A DNA stretch of 64,000 nucleotides from Garcia nutans (lineage: Eukaryota > Streptophyta > Magnoliopsida > Malpighiales > Euphorbiaceae): positions 19,672,001-19,736,000 of the forward strand of contig CANTUV010000024.1 in NCBI GenBank assembly GCA_947685225.1, read 5' to 3'. The stretch's first letter is position 1. Each line of letters starts with the position of its first letter. Below the pieces are notes generated by a model that saw nothing but the letters and a program-made list of their open reading frames with translations, made no database searches and was not told the DNA's origin. The position numbers and the translations under genes are program-made. Positions 54,392-64,000 of this stretch are shown here, in pieces.

Positions 54392-56410
54392 ATGAGAGCA
54401 GTGGAGGACCAGGATGTTCCTGATGTTGTAGTTTGTAAATTCTCTTTACTTGGTCTTGATGTGTATGCATTTTTAGATCCTGGTACTACATATTCTTATA
54501 TATGTATAATTATAGCTTCAGGGAAGAAAATGTGTGTTGAAAATCTTGATTATGAGATAGAAGTTACTAACCCCTTAGGCCATAGTGTGAAGGTAAATAA
54601 AATATATAAAAAATTGTCTAATTAGAGTTCATTATGTAGAACTTCTTGTTGATTTGATTGAACTTCCATTCCATGATTTTGATGTAATCTTGGGAATGGA
54701 TTGGTTATCCCGACATCAAGCAGTTAAGGACTACTGTAATAAAGTTGTGACTTTTAAGATTTCAAATTATGGTGAAATTGTGGTCCGAGGAGAAAAGTAA
54801 TTTTACCCTTTTAGTTTTGATTTTTGTAGCTAAAGCTAGAAGGTTAATTAGGAAGAGGTGTGAAGCTTACCTTGCTTATGTTATTGACATATGGCATTTA
54901 AGCAAGGCTTTAGGAGACATACCTATAGTGTGTGATTTTTCAAATTTTTTTCTGGAGGAGTCATCAGGAGTACCACTAGAGAGGGAGGTAGAATTTGTTA
55001 TTGATGTAGTTCCAAATACAACACCAATTTCTATTCCACCTTATAGAATGGCTCCTCCATAGTTAAAAGAGTTAAAAGTGCTACTTCAAGAACTGCTTGA
55101 TAAGAGCTTTATTAGACCTAGTGTATCACCTTGGGGTGCACTTGTTTTATTTGTGAAGAAGGAGGATGGTATCCTAAGATTGTGTATAGATTATCGGCAG
55201 TTGAATAAAGTAGATATTGATGACTTGTTTGATCAGTTGAAGGGAGCCGGTGTTTTCTCTAAGATTGATCTTAAATCGGATTATTATCAGATGAAAGTTA
55301 AAGAAGTAGATATTTCGAAAACAACTTTAAGAACTCGATATGGGCATTATGAATTTTTTTCTTATGCCATTTGGTTTGACTAATGCTCCAGTAGCTTTCA
55401 TGGACTTGATAAATCGAGTCTTTAAATCTTATTTAGATCAGTTTGTAGTTATTTTTATTGATGATAGACTGGTTTATTCCATGAATAGATAGGAGCATGA
55501 TAAACACTTGAGAGTGGTGCTACAAACATTTAGGGAGAATCAATAGTATGCTAAGTTGTCAAAATGTGATTTCTAGATGACAGAAGTGACATTCCTAGGA
55601 CACGTGGTATTAGCTGAGCGTATTCGTGTAGATCCTAGAAAAATTGAAACTATTTGAATTGGCAACCACCAAAGAATGTAACAGAAGTTCAAAGTTTTCT
55701 TGGTTTAGATGGATACTATATAAGATTTGTGCAAGGGTTCTCAAAAATAGCACTTCCTTTGGCTAAACTTCTTAGAAAGGAAAATAAATTTAAGTGGGAT
55801 GATCAATGTCAATCTAGTTTTGAGCAATTGAAGGCTATGTTGATAGATGTGCCTATTTTAACACAACCGACTCTAGGTAAAGACTCTGTGATTTATAGTG
55901 ATGCCTCTCATCAAAGACTTGGTTGTGTATTGATGCAAGAAGATAAAGTAATTACTTATGCTTCTAGGCAATTGAAACCTCACGAATTGAATTATCCCAC
56001 ACATGATTTAGAACTGGCAGCAATTGTGTTTGTTCTAAAAATTTGGTGGCATTATCTGTATGGTGAAAGGTGTTATATCTTTAATGATCATAAAAGTTTA
56101 AAGTATTTGCCAACACAAACAGAGCTCAACTTAAGGCAGAGGAGATAGATGGAACTAATCAAAGATTATGATTGTATTATTGACTACCAACATGGGAAAG
56201 CTAATTCGGTAGCTGATGCAATAAGCCAAAAGACTTTAGCAGGTATGTTACAGATATAAATTGTATAAATATATGTGTGTGTATTCAATAACTAAAATGA
56301 TTTAGTATGTTATGATAGCCGAATTGAGAGTAGAACCAAATTTAAGGCAAAAAGTTATAGAAGCTCAGAAACAAAGTCAAAAGTTATTGGAAGTGATGGA
56401 AAAAGTGCAC
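54392..56410 (+). pseudogene. Element D pol: protease, RT, RNase H; cut by E
   Basis: Protease: AFLDPGTTYSYI and VILGMDWLSRHQAV. RT: FVKKEDGILRLCIDYRQLNK, FSKIDLKSDYYQM (Gly of the usual SGY is Asp), VIFIDDRLVYS. Between YRQLNK and the downstream DIDDLFDQLKG a stretch corresponding to TIKNKYPLPR is missing. RNase H: VIYSDASHQRLGC, DLELAAIVFVLKIW, FNDHKSLKYLPTQTELNLRQ. Stops (for example 55060, 55644, 56146) and frameshifts abound. It ends at 56410 where E's LTR begins; no integrase is left. Confidence 0.85.
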
Positions 56411-58656
56411 TGTAACACCCTTATACCCTATATACGTACAATATATATTTCTAGCATATGTATAATATGCATATACAGTACAAAAATGTCACTGACTGGT
56501 TTAATAAAATTTTTTCACATTTCAAATTTAAAATTTAAAATACTAAATATATAAAATTAAATAGTATATAAATATTCTTTGCTTATTATAGGAACCCAAA
56601 ATAAACATTTTATATGAAAATCTCTGGAAAAAATTTGCCAGAGTTTTGTCTGTAATTTGGACATTCCCAAAATTTAGAAAAACACAACCTGCAAAAAGAA
56701 CACACTCTCAAATAATTTCAATTCACCATCTCAACCATACTCCTCAATTTCACCAAGTTTCTCAAACATATATATATATATATATATAATTTAGAACACA
56801 TTTACACTCCCATTTCAAATAAGTTAACCCAAATTTTCTTTATAGTTTGCAATACATAAAATCCAAAACATAATATATTATGCATAATACTCAAAATATA
56901 CAATAACATCAAATATATACATGTTGCTGACAGTGTTTCAGATCTTGATATCAACTCTACACGTTCAACCACAGGTCTAGACCCGACCTGGTCTAGAAGA
57001 ACTCTCTAGCTCAGCTTAATCTACCCTATCACCTGCGCGATGTAAACAATCACGCTAAGCTAAAGCATAATGGTACAAACTTTGATAATAAAAAAAATCA
57101 AATGCAATGCCAATGCAGAATGCTTATGAATATCACATCATTCCATTTTCTTATACTTTTCAAATATTTCACATAAAAATAAACACAAACAAGGGCCCAA
57201 AGATAACTAATATGCTATTCAAATTTCAGAGTTACTATTTTGGTCTATAATGACACCATGTGTCTAGCCCCGTAGGCAATATATCAATGTAATAATCCAA
57301 CTAGGCCTGAGCTTATGACCTGGTCATTTCACCCAGCCTAGCTTTAAATATTTGTTTTTGAGGCTTATGACCCAGTCATTTCACCTCAAAAATATTTTTA
57401 CAATGACGCCCAGCGTCTAGCCCATAGGCAATCATAGGTATGCCACCAAACACAAAACTCTGAAAATTGAATAACATACTAGACACACAATTTATTCATA
57501 TTTTTCACTATTAATCTCTTTCTCATTGTCACATATTCAATATAGGCACATTGCCTTATTTTCTTATTTTTTTTCTCACTTTTCTTATTTTTCTCAATAT
57601 CAATTCATTTCATTACATTTCCACATATCTCATTACATTATATCACATTTTTTTTCATTCACAACACATTACCCAATCACTTTGGGTATTTTCACATAAT
57701 ACACATTTTAATCATATTTACACAATGTAGCCATTATCAATGGCTTTTTACAATGCATTTAACACATATATGACATTACAAATGTCATAGCACATTATTC
57801 ATGCACAACCAATGTACCAAGTAGCTTAACACATTTTTCAACGAAAATGAGTTAAGTCCAAATGTCATGCAAACATAACCAATGTATTCAAAGTTTGTAC
57901 ATACCTCAAATAGCAACCCAAAGCAAGCTTAAACAGCCTCCAACCCTATCTTTTCAACTTTCCTTTCACCACTTGGATGAAGCAAATCAACCTCCCTCAA
58001 TGGCTAAACCAAATGGGATAACAAATATTCATTTAGTATCACATTTAGTGGCATTTTCAATATTAAACCATAATTAAACATCACTTCTACAAATTTCAAA
58101 AAATTTAGCCTTTCCTTACTTTAACATTAGAATTCCATTCTATTCCATTTAAATTAGTGTTTTAAGTTTATTTATATTACTAAAAATATATTTTAATACA
58201 TTTAAACCATTTACATTACAAAAACACATTCTTATACACAAAATCCTAAAATGACATAACTTTCCACCATTGAAGGTTTCCTTTCCAACACAATCCATTA
58301 ATCATTTTAAGCTTATTTTCATCACTTTTAACACTAAACAACATGCTTAAACAAATAAAATCATACAATTCAACAACTTTGGAAAATTACTTTTCCAAAA
58401 CCCTAAATCTCCACTTCCATTGTCAAACTCCAACCAAACACAACCAAATCTAATATTTGAATTTTCTTTTAAAAAGTATTGAATTTTATATGTTATGTAT
58501 ATTTTACATATATATCACATATATATTCCGCCTTTTCATTTAAAATCCCTTCAATTTTCATTAAAAACCATTAATTTAATTTATCCTATTAAATTATAAT
58601 TTATTTTATCAAATTTTCTAAAAATTAGAAATTTTCAAAAATTTTGGGATACTACA
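56411..58656 (-). repeat. Element E 3' LTR
   Basis: 2246 bp. On the minus strand it begins TGTAGTATCCCAAAATTTTT, like F's LTR, and ends with GGGTATAAGGGTGTTACA. It contains an AT microsatellite near 56768-56788, the GACGCCCAGCGTCTAGCCC block near 57403, and stem 2 of the double stem-loop at 57035-57055. It looks like a decayed F-type LTR. Confidence 0.87.
57035..57055 (-). other. LTR stem-loop 2 in E LTR
   Basis: On the minus strand GCGTGAT-N7-ATCGCGC, a 7-bp stem with one G.U pair, followed by AGGTGATAG. Same place as in C and F. Confidence 0.6.
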
Positions 58657-58669
58657 ATTCTCTCCCCCT
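58657..58669 (-). other. Element E polypurine tract
   Basis: On the minus strand AGGGGGAGAGAAT directly precedes the LTR start; upstream is ATAATTTCGAGGATAAAATTG. Confidence 0.85.
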
Positions 58670-58701
58670 AAAACCAATTTTATCCTCGAAATTATCTGTT
58701 C

Positions 58702-60935
58702 TCAAGTCTGGAATAATTGGGAAATCTGACTCTGCATTGCCTGCTCACTTTCCCATGTCGCCTCCTCAGTGGTATGATTCCTTCAAAGGACTTTCACAAG
58801 TGGCACCCTCTTATTCCTCAATTCTTTAACCTCTCGTGCTAAAATCACCTCTGGTTCTTTCTCGTAAGTTAGATCTGGATTCACCTCAATAGACTCCACT
58901 GATATGATATGAGATCGGTCAAACCTGTATCTCTGAAGCATAGAGACATAGAAGACATTATGCATTTGATCCAATTCAAGCGGCAACGCTAGTCTATAAG
59001 CCACTAGACCAACTCTCTCTAACACCTCATATGGTTCTATGAAACAAGGACTTAACTTCCCTTTTCGACCGAACCTCAAAATCTTCTTCCATGGAGACAC
59101 CTTTATAAACACTTTATCTCCAACACTGAACTCTATGTCTCTTCTCTTCAAATTTGAATAGGATTTCTGTCGGTCTGAAGCTGCTTTCAAACGACCCCGA
59201 ATAACCTTCACTTTCTCTTCTGTTTCTTTAATCAAATCGGGACCGACCTGTTTGCCTTCTCCGATCTCATCCCAACACAAAGGTGTCCTGCATCTCCTGC
59301 CATATAGGTCCTCATAAGGAGCCATCCCAATACTGGACTGATGACTATTGTTATAAGCAAACTCAATTAGTGGCAAAAATCTATCCCAATTTCCGATAAA
59401 ATCAATGATACAGCTCCTCAACATATCCTCTAGAATCTGTATCACTCTCTCTGACTACCCATCTATCTGAGAATGGAAAGCAGTACTAAAATGCAATCGA
59501 GAACTCAAAGCATCATGAAAACTCTTCCAAAACTTTGAAGGAAATCGGGGATCTCGATCCGACACCAATGAAACTGGGACTCCATGCAACCTCACTATCT
59601 CATTGATATACAACTCAGCTAATCTCTTAAGAGAATAATTCATCCAAACTGGAATAAAATGAGTATCTTTGTCATCCAATCAACTATCATCCAGATTGCA
59701 TCATGCTTCTTCTGGGTCAAAGGCAGTCCAGTTACAAAATCCATTGTCACTCGCTCTTATTTTCACTCAGGCACTGATAAAGGTTGGAGCAACCCTAAAG
59801 GAACTTAGTGCTTAGCCTTCACTTTCTATCAAGTGACACATCTGGATACAAACTCTACTATGTCCCTCTTAATACCTAACCACAAATAATGTCACTTCAA
59901 GTCCTGATACATTTTGGTACTCCCAAGGTGCATAGCAAAAAGTGACTGATGTGCTTCGTCTAATGTCATCCTTTTCAATTATGCCTTATCAGGAATACAC
60001 AAGCTATCTCTGTACTATAGACTGCGATCATCCCTCACATAAAAGTCTCAACTCTCCCCCTTCTGACAAATAAACATAATTTTTTGAATTTTCTCATATG
60101 CCAACTGAGCCTCCCTAATATGATCCAACAAGATTGGCCTCAACTGCAACTGAGCCATCAAAGCACCATCATCAGAAGACTCAAATCTAGCATGCCATGC
60201 TCTCAACTCAATAAGCAATGAGAGCAAATAAGCAGTCAAACCTGCCAAAGACTTCCAACTCAAGGCATCAGCAACAACATTTGCCTTGCCAAAATGATAA
60301 TCAATCAAACAGTCGTAGTCTTTAATCAACTCTAACCATCGTCTCTGCCAAAGATTCAACTCTCTCTAAATACCCAGGTATTTTAAACTCTTGTGATCCA
60401 TACAAATGAAACACTTTTTCCCATACAAGTAATGTCGCCAAATCTTAAAGGCAAAAACTATTACTACTAATTCCAAATCATGCATCGGGTAATTCAGCTC
60501 ATGTGGCTTCAACTGTCGAGAGGCATAAACAATGACTCTACCATCCTGCATCAGAACACAACCTAAACCACTATGTTAAGCATAACTGTATATCACATAT
60601 GGTTTACCTTCCACAAGCAAGGTAAGGACAGGAGCTTGAGTTAACATTTCCCTCAGCTGCTCAAAACTCGCCTGACATTGATCTGTCCACATAAATCTAA
60701 CTCCTTTCCAAAGTAATCTGGTGAGTGGTATAGCTATCATAGAAAAACCCTTCACAAATTGACGATAATAGCCTGCCAATCCCAGAAAACTTCTAACCTT
60801 TGTCACAGTCTTTGGTGGACCCCAATTAAAGATAGCCTCAACTTTACTCGGATCAGCTCTAATATCCTATGCTAAAACCACATGACTAAGAAAAGCTACC
60901 CGATCGAGCCAGAACTCACACTTAGACAGCTTAGC
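58702..60935 (-). pseudogene. Element E pol: RT end, RNase H, integrase, chromodomain
   Basis: Read right to left: end of RT (LSKCEFW near 60920, SFLGLAGYYRQFVKGFSM), RNase H (RVIVYASRQLKPHELNYPMH, DHKSLKYL), connection (ADALSWKSLAGL), a badly broken integrase zinc region (about 60000-59800), catalytic core (LVSDRDPRFPSKFW, SERVIQILEDML), GPY/F module (FVGDKVFIKVSPWKKI-like text with FSVGDKVF; LSPCFIEPYEVLERVGLVAY, where Gly of GPY is Glu) and chromodomain (KEPEVILAREVKELRNKRV). A TGA where relatives have Trp ends the long frame at 58783; the frame then resumes with EEATWESEQ to the true stop at 58702. Confidence 0.88.
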
Positions 60936-61890
60936 TGTTGCGCTCGAATTAACTCTACCACAAAGCGTCACTCGCAAGTATACGAGGTAGCTGTAGTAAA
61001 GGTGATCACCCCAAGGTCATTCTCTCAAGGAAGCTAAAGTGGTTAATTGCTTATCAAATTATGTTTAACAAGTAATAAAGAGATTTATAAATTGCTAAAT
61101 AATGAAGAAGATTGATTAAAGTTTAAAACAATAAAAGTAAATTGAGCTGAGTTTTGATTCACTTGATAGAATGGTCTAGGGTTTGCACTTTTCTACTACT
61201 TATATGTATGAACGGTTATTCCTCTTAACTAATTCAATTTCAAAGATTAAATCTCAAACAACTCAACTAATCGAGTCAAGGAAATAAGCTCTCGCATTCA
61301 AACCTCTTTCAACTAATCTTGTTATAAGTGAAATAATCTTTTTAATAGGTTATATCTCTAATTCACCTAAGTCCCTAATTGAATTGTTCAAGTATTAAAC
61401 TTCATCTCTCGATCCATCATCTAATACCTTAAAACACATAATTGATTGTCAATCAATTATATATTAATAATGTTTCACTCAATCAAGGCTAAAGAAATTA
61501 TTAGCTAAGAGAAAAACCAATTCATACAATCATAGCAGATCCATACAAACCCTAGACTAGATCAAATTAGTTCATAATGCAATCAAACATATTCATCTCA
61601 TTAATGTTCAAAGAAATAAAAATAGACATGATAATATCCATTCAATGAAAATAAAGAGAATAAGTTCGAGAACAAAACCAAGTTACAACTCCTTGAAGCT
61701 TCTGAAGAATCTCTTGTTCAAATCTTGCAAGAAGGATGAAAAAATGGTATGAACAATCTAATCTAAAACTAGTTTTGATCCAAAGTTTAATCAAAATCAA
61801 GAAAACTAATGTTAAACCCTAAAACTTTTCTCTGACGGCTCAAAACTTTGCTCCAAATCGTCAACAGCCCCCAACCCTAGCTCTTCCTTT

Positions 61891-61900
61891 TCCTTTTATA
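61891..61900 (-). promoter_or_regulatory. TATA box of solo LTR I
   Basis: TATAAAAGGA on the minus strand, about 45 bp downstream of the CG-rich array and about 0.95 kb before the LTR end. Consistent with a U3 promoter. Prediction only. Confidence 0.5.
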
Positions 61901-61942
61901 CGAAACGTACGCTTTAAAATCCATTGCGCGTTTAGTTCATGA

Positions 61943-62380
61943 GGGACACGGCCAAGTCAGAAGTGACTTGGCCGTGTGAGTGTTCTTTGGAGGGACACGG
62001 CCAGGTGACTTGGTAGTGTCCCTTGCCTGTGTCCACCACTGCTTGCCTCTCTTCTTTTCTTCTTTGTTGAGTGACACGGCCAAGTGGAGCTTGACTTGGC
62101 CGTGTTGAAGCCTTTTGGAGGGACACGGCCAGGTGACTTGGCCGTGTCCCTTGCCTGTGTCTTCCACTGTGAGTTTTGCTTCTTCTATTCCTTTGGAACT
62201 TGGTGAGACACGGCCAAGTCAGAGTGACTTGGCCGTGTCTGAGCTTCATTGGAGGGACACGACCACTGACTTGGCCGTGTCCCTTGCATGTGTCTGCTTC
62301 TGTGAGTTGCTCTTCTTCTTTAACTTGATATGGGACACGGCCAGTGACTTGGCCGTGTCCTCTGCCTGTGTCAGCTACTG
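61943..62380. repeat. GGACACGGCC/GGCCGTGTCC array in solo LTR I
   Basis: About five units each contain an inverted pair with near-complementary inner text, e.g. ACACGGCCAAGTCAGA ... TGACTTGGCCGTGT, separated by tails such as CCCTTGCCTGTGTCCACCAC. The units differ in spacer length. Open frames on both strands through it are repeat by-products. Confidence 0.92.
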
Positions 62381-62652
62381 TGCATTCTTCCTTCAGTCTT
62401 GGTTCCTTGGCTTTTTTAACCTAAAACAAAACATCAAATAACTTAAAACAAAAACTAAATAAACAATAACTAACAAAACATAAACACATACTAAAAACTA
62501 AATCAAAAACAACATAAACACTGAAATAAACTAAAACTATCAAAATTAATGAAAACACTAAACAAACCGATAAAAACTAACAAAATACCTAAATAAAACA
62601 ATAATTATCATAATAAACAAACTACAAATCTATGACAAAAACTCACAAAACA

Positions 62653-63009
62653 TTAGCATACAACTTCTTCTCTCTCAGAGTCTGCAATACAATCTGCAAA
62701 TGCCTATCATGATCCTCCTCATTATGCGAATACACCAAAATGTCATCAATGAAGACCATCATAAACTGATCTAAATATGGTCTGAACTCCCTGTTCATCA
62801 AATCCATAAAAGCTGCTGATGCATTCGTCAATCTAAAGGGCATCACCAGAAACTCATAATGCCCATATCTCATACGAAAAGCTGTCTTGGGTACATCCGC
62901 ATCTCTGACTCTCAATTGATGGTACCCTGATCTCAAATCAATCTTAAAGAATACTGCTGCTCCCTTCAATTGATCAAAGAGATCATCTATCCAAGGCAAA
63001 GGATACTTT
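62653..63009 (-). pseudogene. Element E RT, N-terminal fragment
   Basis: Reads WIDDLFDQLKGAAVFFKIDL, SGYHQLRVRDADVPKTAF, VMPFRLTNASAAFMDLMN, FIDDILVYS, ending in LREKKLYA at the I insertion. Both catalytic motifs are kept. 5' to it the gene is missing; the join at 63009/63010 is with unrelated DNA. Confidence 0.87.
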
Positions 63010-63428
63010 CAATTTTAGCACATATTTTTCAAAAAATGCATGCTCCAAGGTTAGGGACTCATTCTAATGCCGAGTTATTAGAGTCTATTCGGCATCATAA
63101 AGATGGAAATATAGATATACTAGCCGGGATGCCGCTCCATCGCAATTCCTATGAAAAAAGCGCGGTAATTATTTTTCTCTTTCTTTTCCTTTTCTTTTTT
63201 CATTCGTCTTTCTGTTTTGTGTTTATTTTTATTTTTATTTTTTGTTATATTTTTGTTATTATTTTTATTTTTGATTTTTTGATTTTTGATTATTTATATT
63301 TTTCTATTATTTTTTTAGAAAATTTAGGAAAAATATATTAATTTAAGCATATAGGATAATATGTACTTACCTGGTATTACCTTACCTGGCTCTGTGTTAA
63401 CATGATCGTTGCGTTGTTTGGGCTGGAG
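63010..63428. other. Non-coding gap between E and the PMD fragment
   Basis: The first 150 bases read open on the plus strand (MHAPRLGTHSNAELLESIRH and on to NSYEKSAV) and could be an upstream exon of the PMD gene followed by GTAATT. A T-rich, intron-like tract then runs to about 63330. I see no firm homology for the open part. Confidence 0.4.
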
Positions 63429-64000
63429 GATGTATTTACAAAGCCCGACAATGGTACGACGTAGTGCCTTCTCAGGTAAGGCAGATTATCCGAGAATGTG
63501 GCTTTGAGCAATTCATCTTACAATTGCCATCTGAGGAATATCAGATAGACCGAAGCATAGTCCAGGCACTTGTAGAATGATGATTGGACACAACCCACAC
63601 TTCTCACTTGCCCGTTGGAGAGATGACAATTGGTCTGGTCAATTTTACTGCTATAATCGATCTTCGATATGATAGTGTTCCGGTTCCTCTGACCAACGAT
63701 ATTTTAACATTTGAAGAAATTTAGGAATTAATTGGTATAGAACCAGCATATAAAGGGCCTTTTAAGATAAAAATTGAGCCAATTCATAGTTATTGGATGA
63801 ACTACGAAGGACGGGTTGGCAGAGACACAGCCGAACAGTATGCTCGAGGATTTTTGTTATATCTGCTTGGGTCGACCATCTTAGGCAGCACTGAATCCTC
63901 CATCCACTTGTCAGTGTTGATTGCCCTTTCTTATTTCAGAATGGTACCATCTTCTGGCTGGAGTGAAGCTGGTCTCGCTTGTCTTTACCATGGACTTGAT
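63429..64000 (+). pseudogene. Plant mobile domain (PMD) protein fragment, partial at window edge
   Basis: The frame GGCIYKARQWYDVVPSQVRQ runs through GFEQFILQLPSEEYQIDRSI and QALVE, then two stops in a row (TGA TGA), then LDTTHTSHLPVGEMTIGLVN, a TAG after LTFEEI, and later ARGFLLYLLGSTILGS and SGWSEAGLACLYHGLD at the window end. The order (F..I..Y.ID..++ALVE, then THTFHLPxGEMTITLxD, then LLYLIGS...WG+A.LA.LYR.L) is that of the PMD family (MAIN/MAIL-type). PMDs occur in host genes acting in silencing and meristem maintenance and in Mutator and gypsy transposons. Where the family has ERW the copy has two stops. The gene continues beyond the window. Confidence 0.68.

Larger units (their letters stand above)
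60936..62652 (-). mobile_element. Element I: solo Athila-like LTR
   Basis: 1717 bp bounded by TGTTGCGCTC and CACAAAACA with perfect TSD TTAGC (60931-60935 and 62653-62657), inserted in E's RT. It has no coding interior, primer site or second LTR, so it is a solo LTR left by LTR-LTR recombination. On the minus strand it ends ...CACCTTTACTACAGCTACC ... GAGCGCAACA, the style of Athila-group LTR ends, and has TATAAAAGGA as promoter box. A large CG-rich inverted array lies upstream of that box. Family assignment is by layout. Confidence 0.88.
56411..63009 (-). mobile_element. Element E: minus-strand chromovirus, 5' part lost
   Basis: The 3' LTR (56411-58656), polypurine tract and pol run right to left. 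The left end TGTAACACCC is intact and interrupts D's pol; left flank TGCAC. On the right the homology stops at 63009 within RT (codons for KYPLP), so gag, protease, primer site and 5' LTR are absent and the TSD cannot be confirmed. It is split by the solo LTR I at 60936-62652. Confidence 0.88.

Noticed and set aside
61932..62441. Open frames of about 76-108 codons on both strands through the GGCCGTGT array
   Set aside because: They arise from the CG-rich repeats reading open in several frames; the translations are just the repeat (for example GHGQVTWPCPSK) and have no homology.
62970..63341. A 123-codon plus-strand frame crossing the E junction
   Set aside because: Its first part is antisense to E's RT and its last part translates a T-rich tract; only the middle might be a PMD exon, and no homology is clear.

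Overview
The window looks like repeat-rich heterochromatin from a flowering plant, probably a eudicot. It is AT-rich and, apart from one decayed fragment at the right edge, contains no host gene I can support. Almost everything from about 4.4 kb to 63.0 kb is LTR retrotransposon sequence of the Ty3/gypsy superfamily, stacked in a nest. Evidence comes from TG...CA ends, matching 5-bp target-site duplications (TSDs), tRNA-type primer sites (TGGTATCAGAGC), polypurine tracts, and gag, protease, RT, RNase H, integrase and chromodomain coding remnants. No tRNA, rRNA, CRISPR or bacterial-type gene is visible.

Layout. 1-4457: AT-rich DNA with a possible MITE and an old Athila-like LTR. 4458-21672: host element A and an adjoining partial copy, arranged LTR / gag-protease / LTR / gag-pol. 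The partial copy is interrupted by a 411-bp palindromic foldback (6711-7121) and by element B (7232-16816, TSD TCAGT), which has intact LTRs but a non-coding interior. Element F (21673-42924, TSD CTATG) sits inside A's RNase H region. F in turn contains G (28110-36810, gag-only, Tat-like) and H (36811-42125, minus strand, a relative of B). One deletion at 36810/36811 removed the facing ends of G, F and H. A's integrase resumes at 42930 and stops at 43637, where element D begins. C (44317-53069, TSD GTATC) is inserted inside D's primer-binding site and is the most complete element: a Tekay/Del-type chromovirus with a C-terminal chromodomain and only a few lesions. D's degraded gag-pol (53075-56410) is then hit by minus-strand element E (56411-63009), which carries a solo Athila-like LTR, I (60936-62652, TSD TTAGC). 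At 63429-64000 there is a decayed plant mobile domain (PMD) fragment.

How the parts relate. C shows the full coding plan of this chromovirus group. B and H share LTR-edge and polypurine signals with it but code for nothing, so they could only have moved with proteins supplied in trans. G codes only for Gag. Most reading frames (A, F, D, E) carry many stops, mainly where relatives have Trp, Arg or Gln, as expected from decay of methylated cytosines.

The most unusual signals are structural, not coding: (1) two consecutive stem-loops, partly covarying, at the same place in most of the chromovirus-type LTRs; (2) a CG-rich ACACGGCC/GGCCGTGT repeat module with near-identical flanking text in the LTRs of two unrelated lineages (C and I), with looser versions in B and H; (3) a roughly 3-kb non-coding interior shared by B and H; (4) the palindromic foldback with LTR-like termini; and (5) a likely leader intron running from inside the LTR to just before the gag start. 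All comparisons were made by eye, so percentages and ages are not given as measured values.
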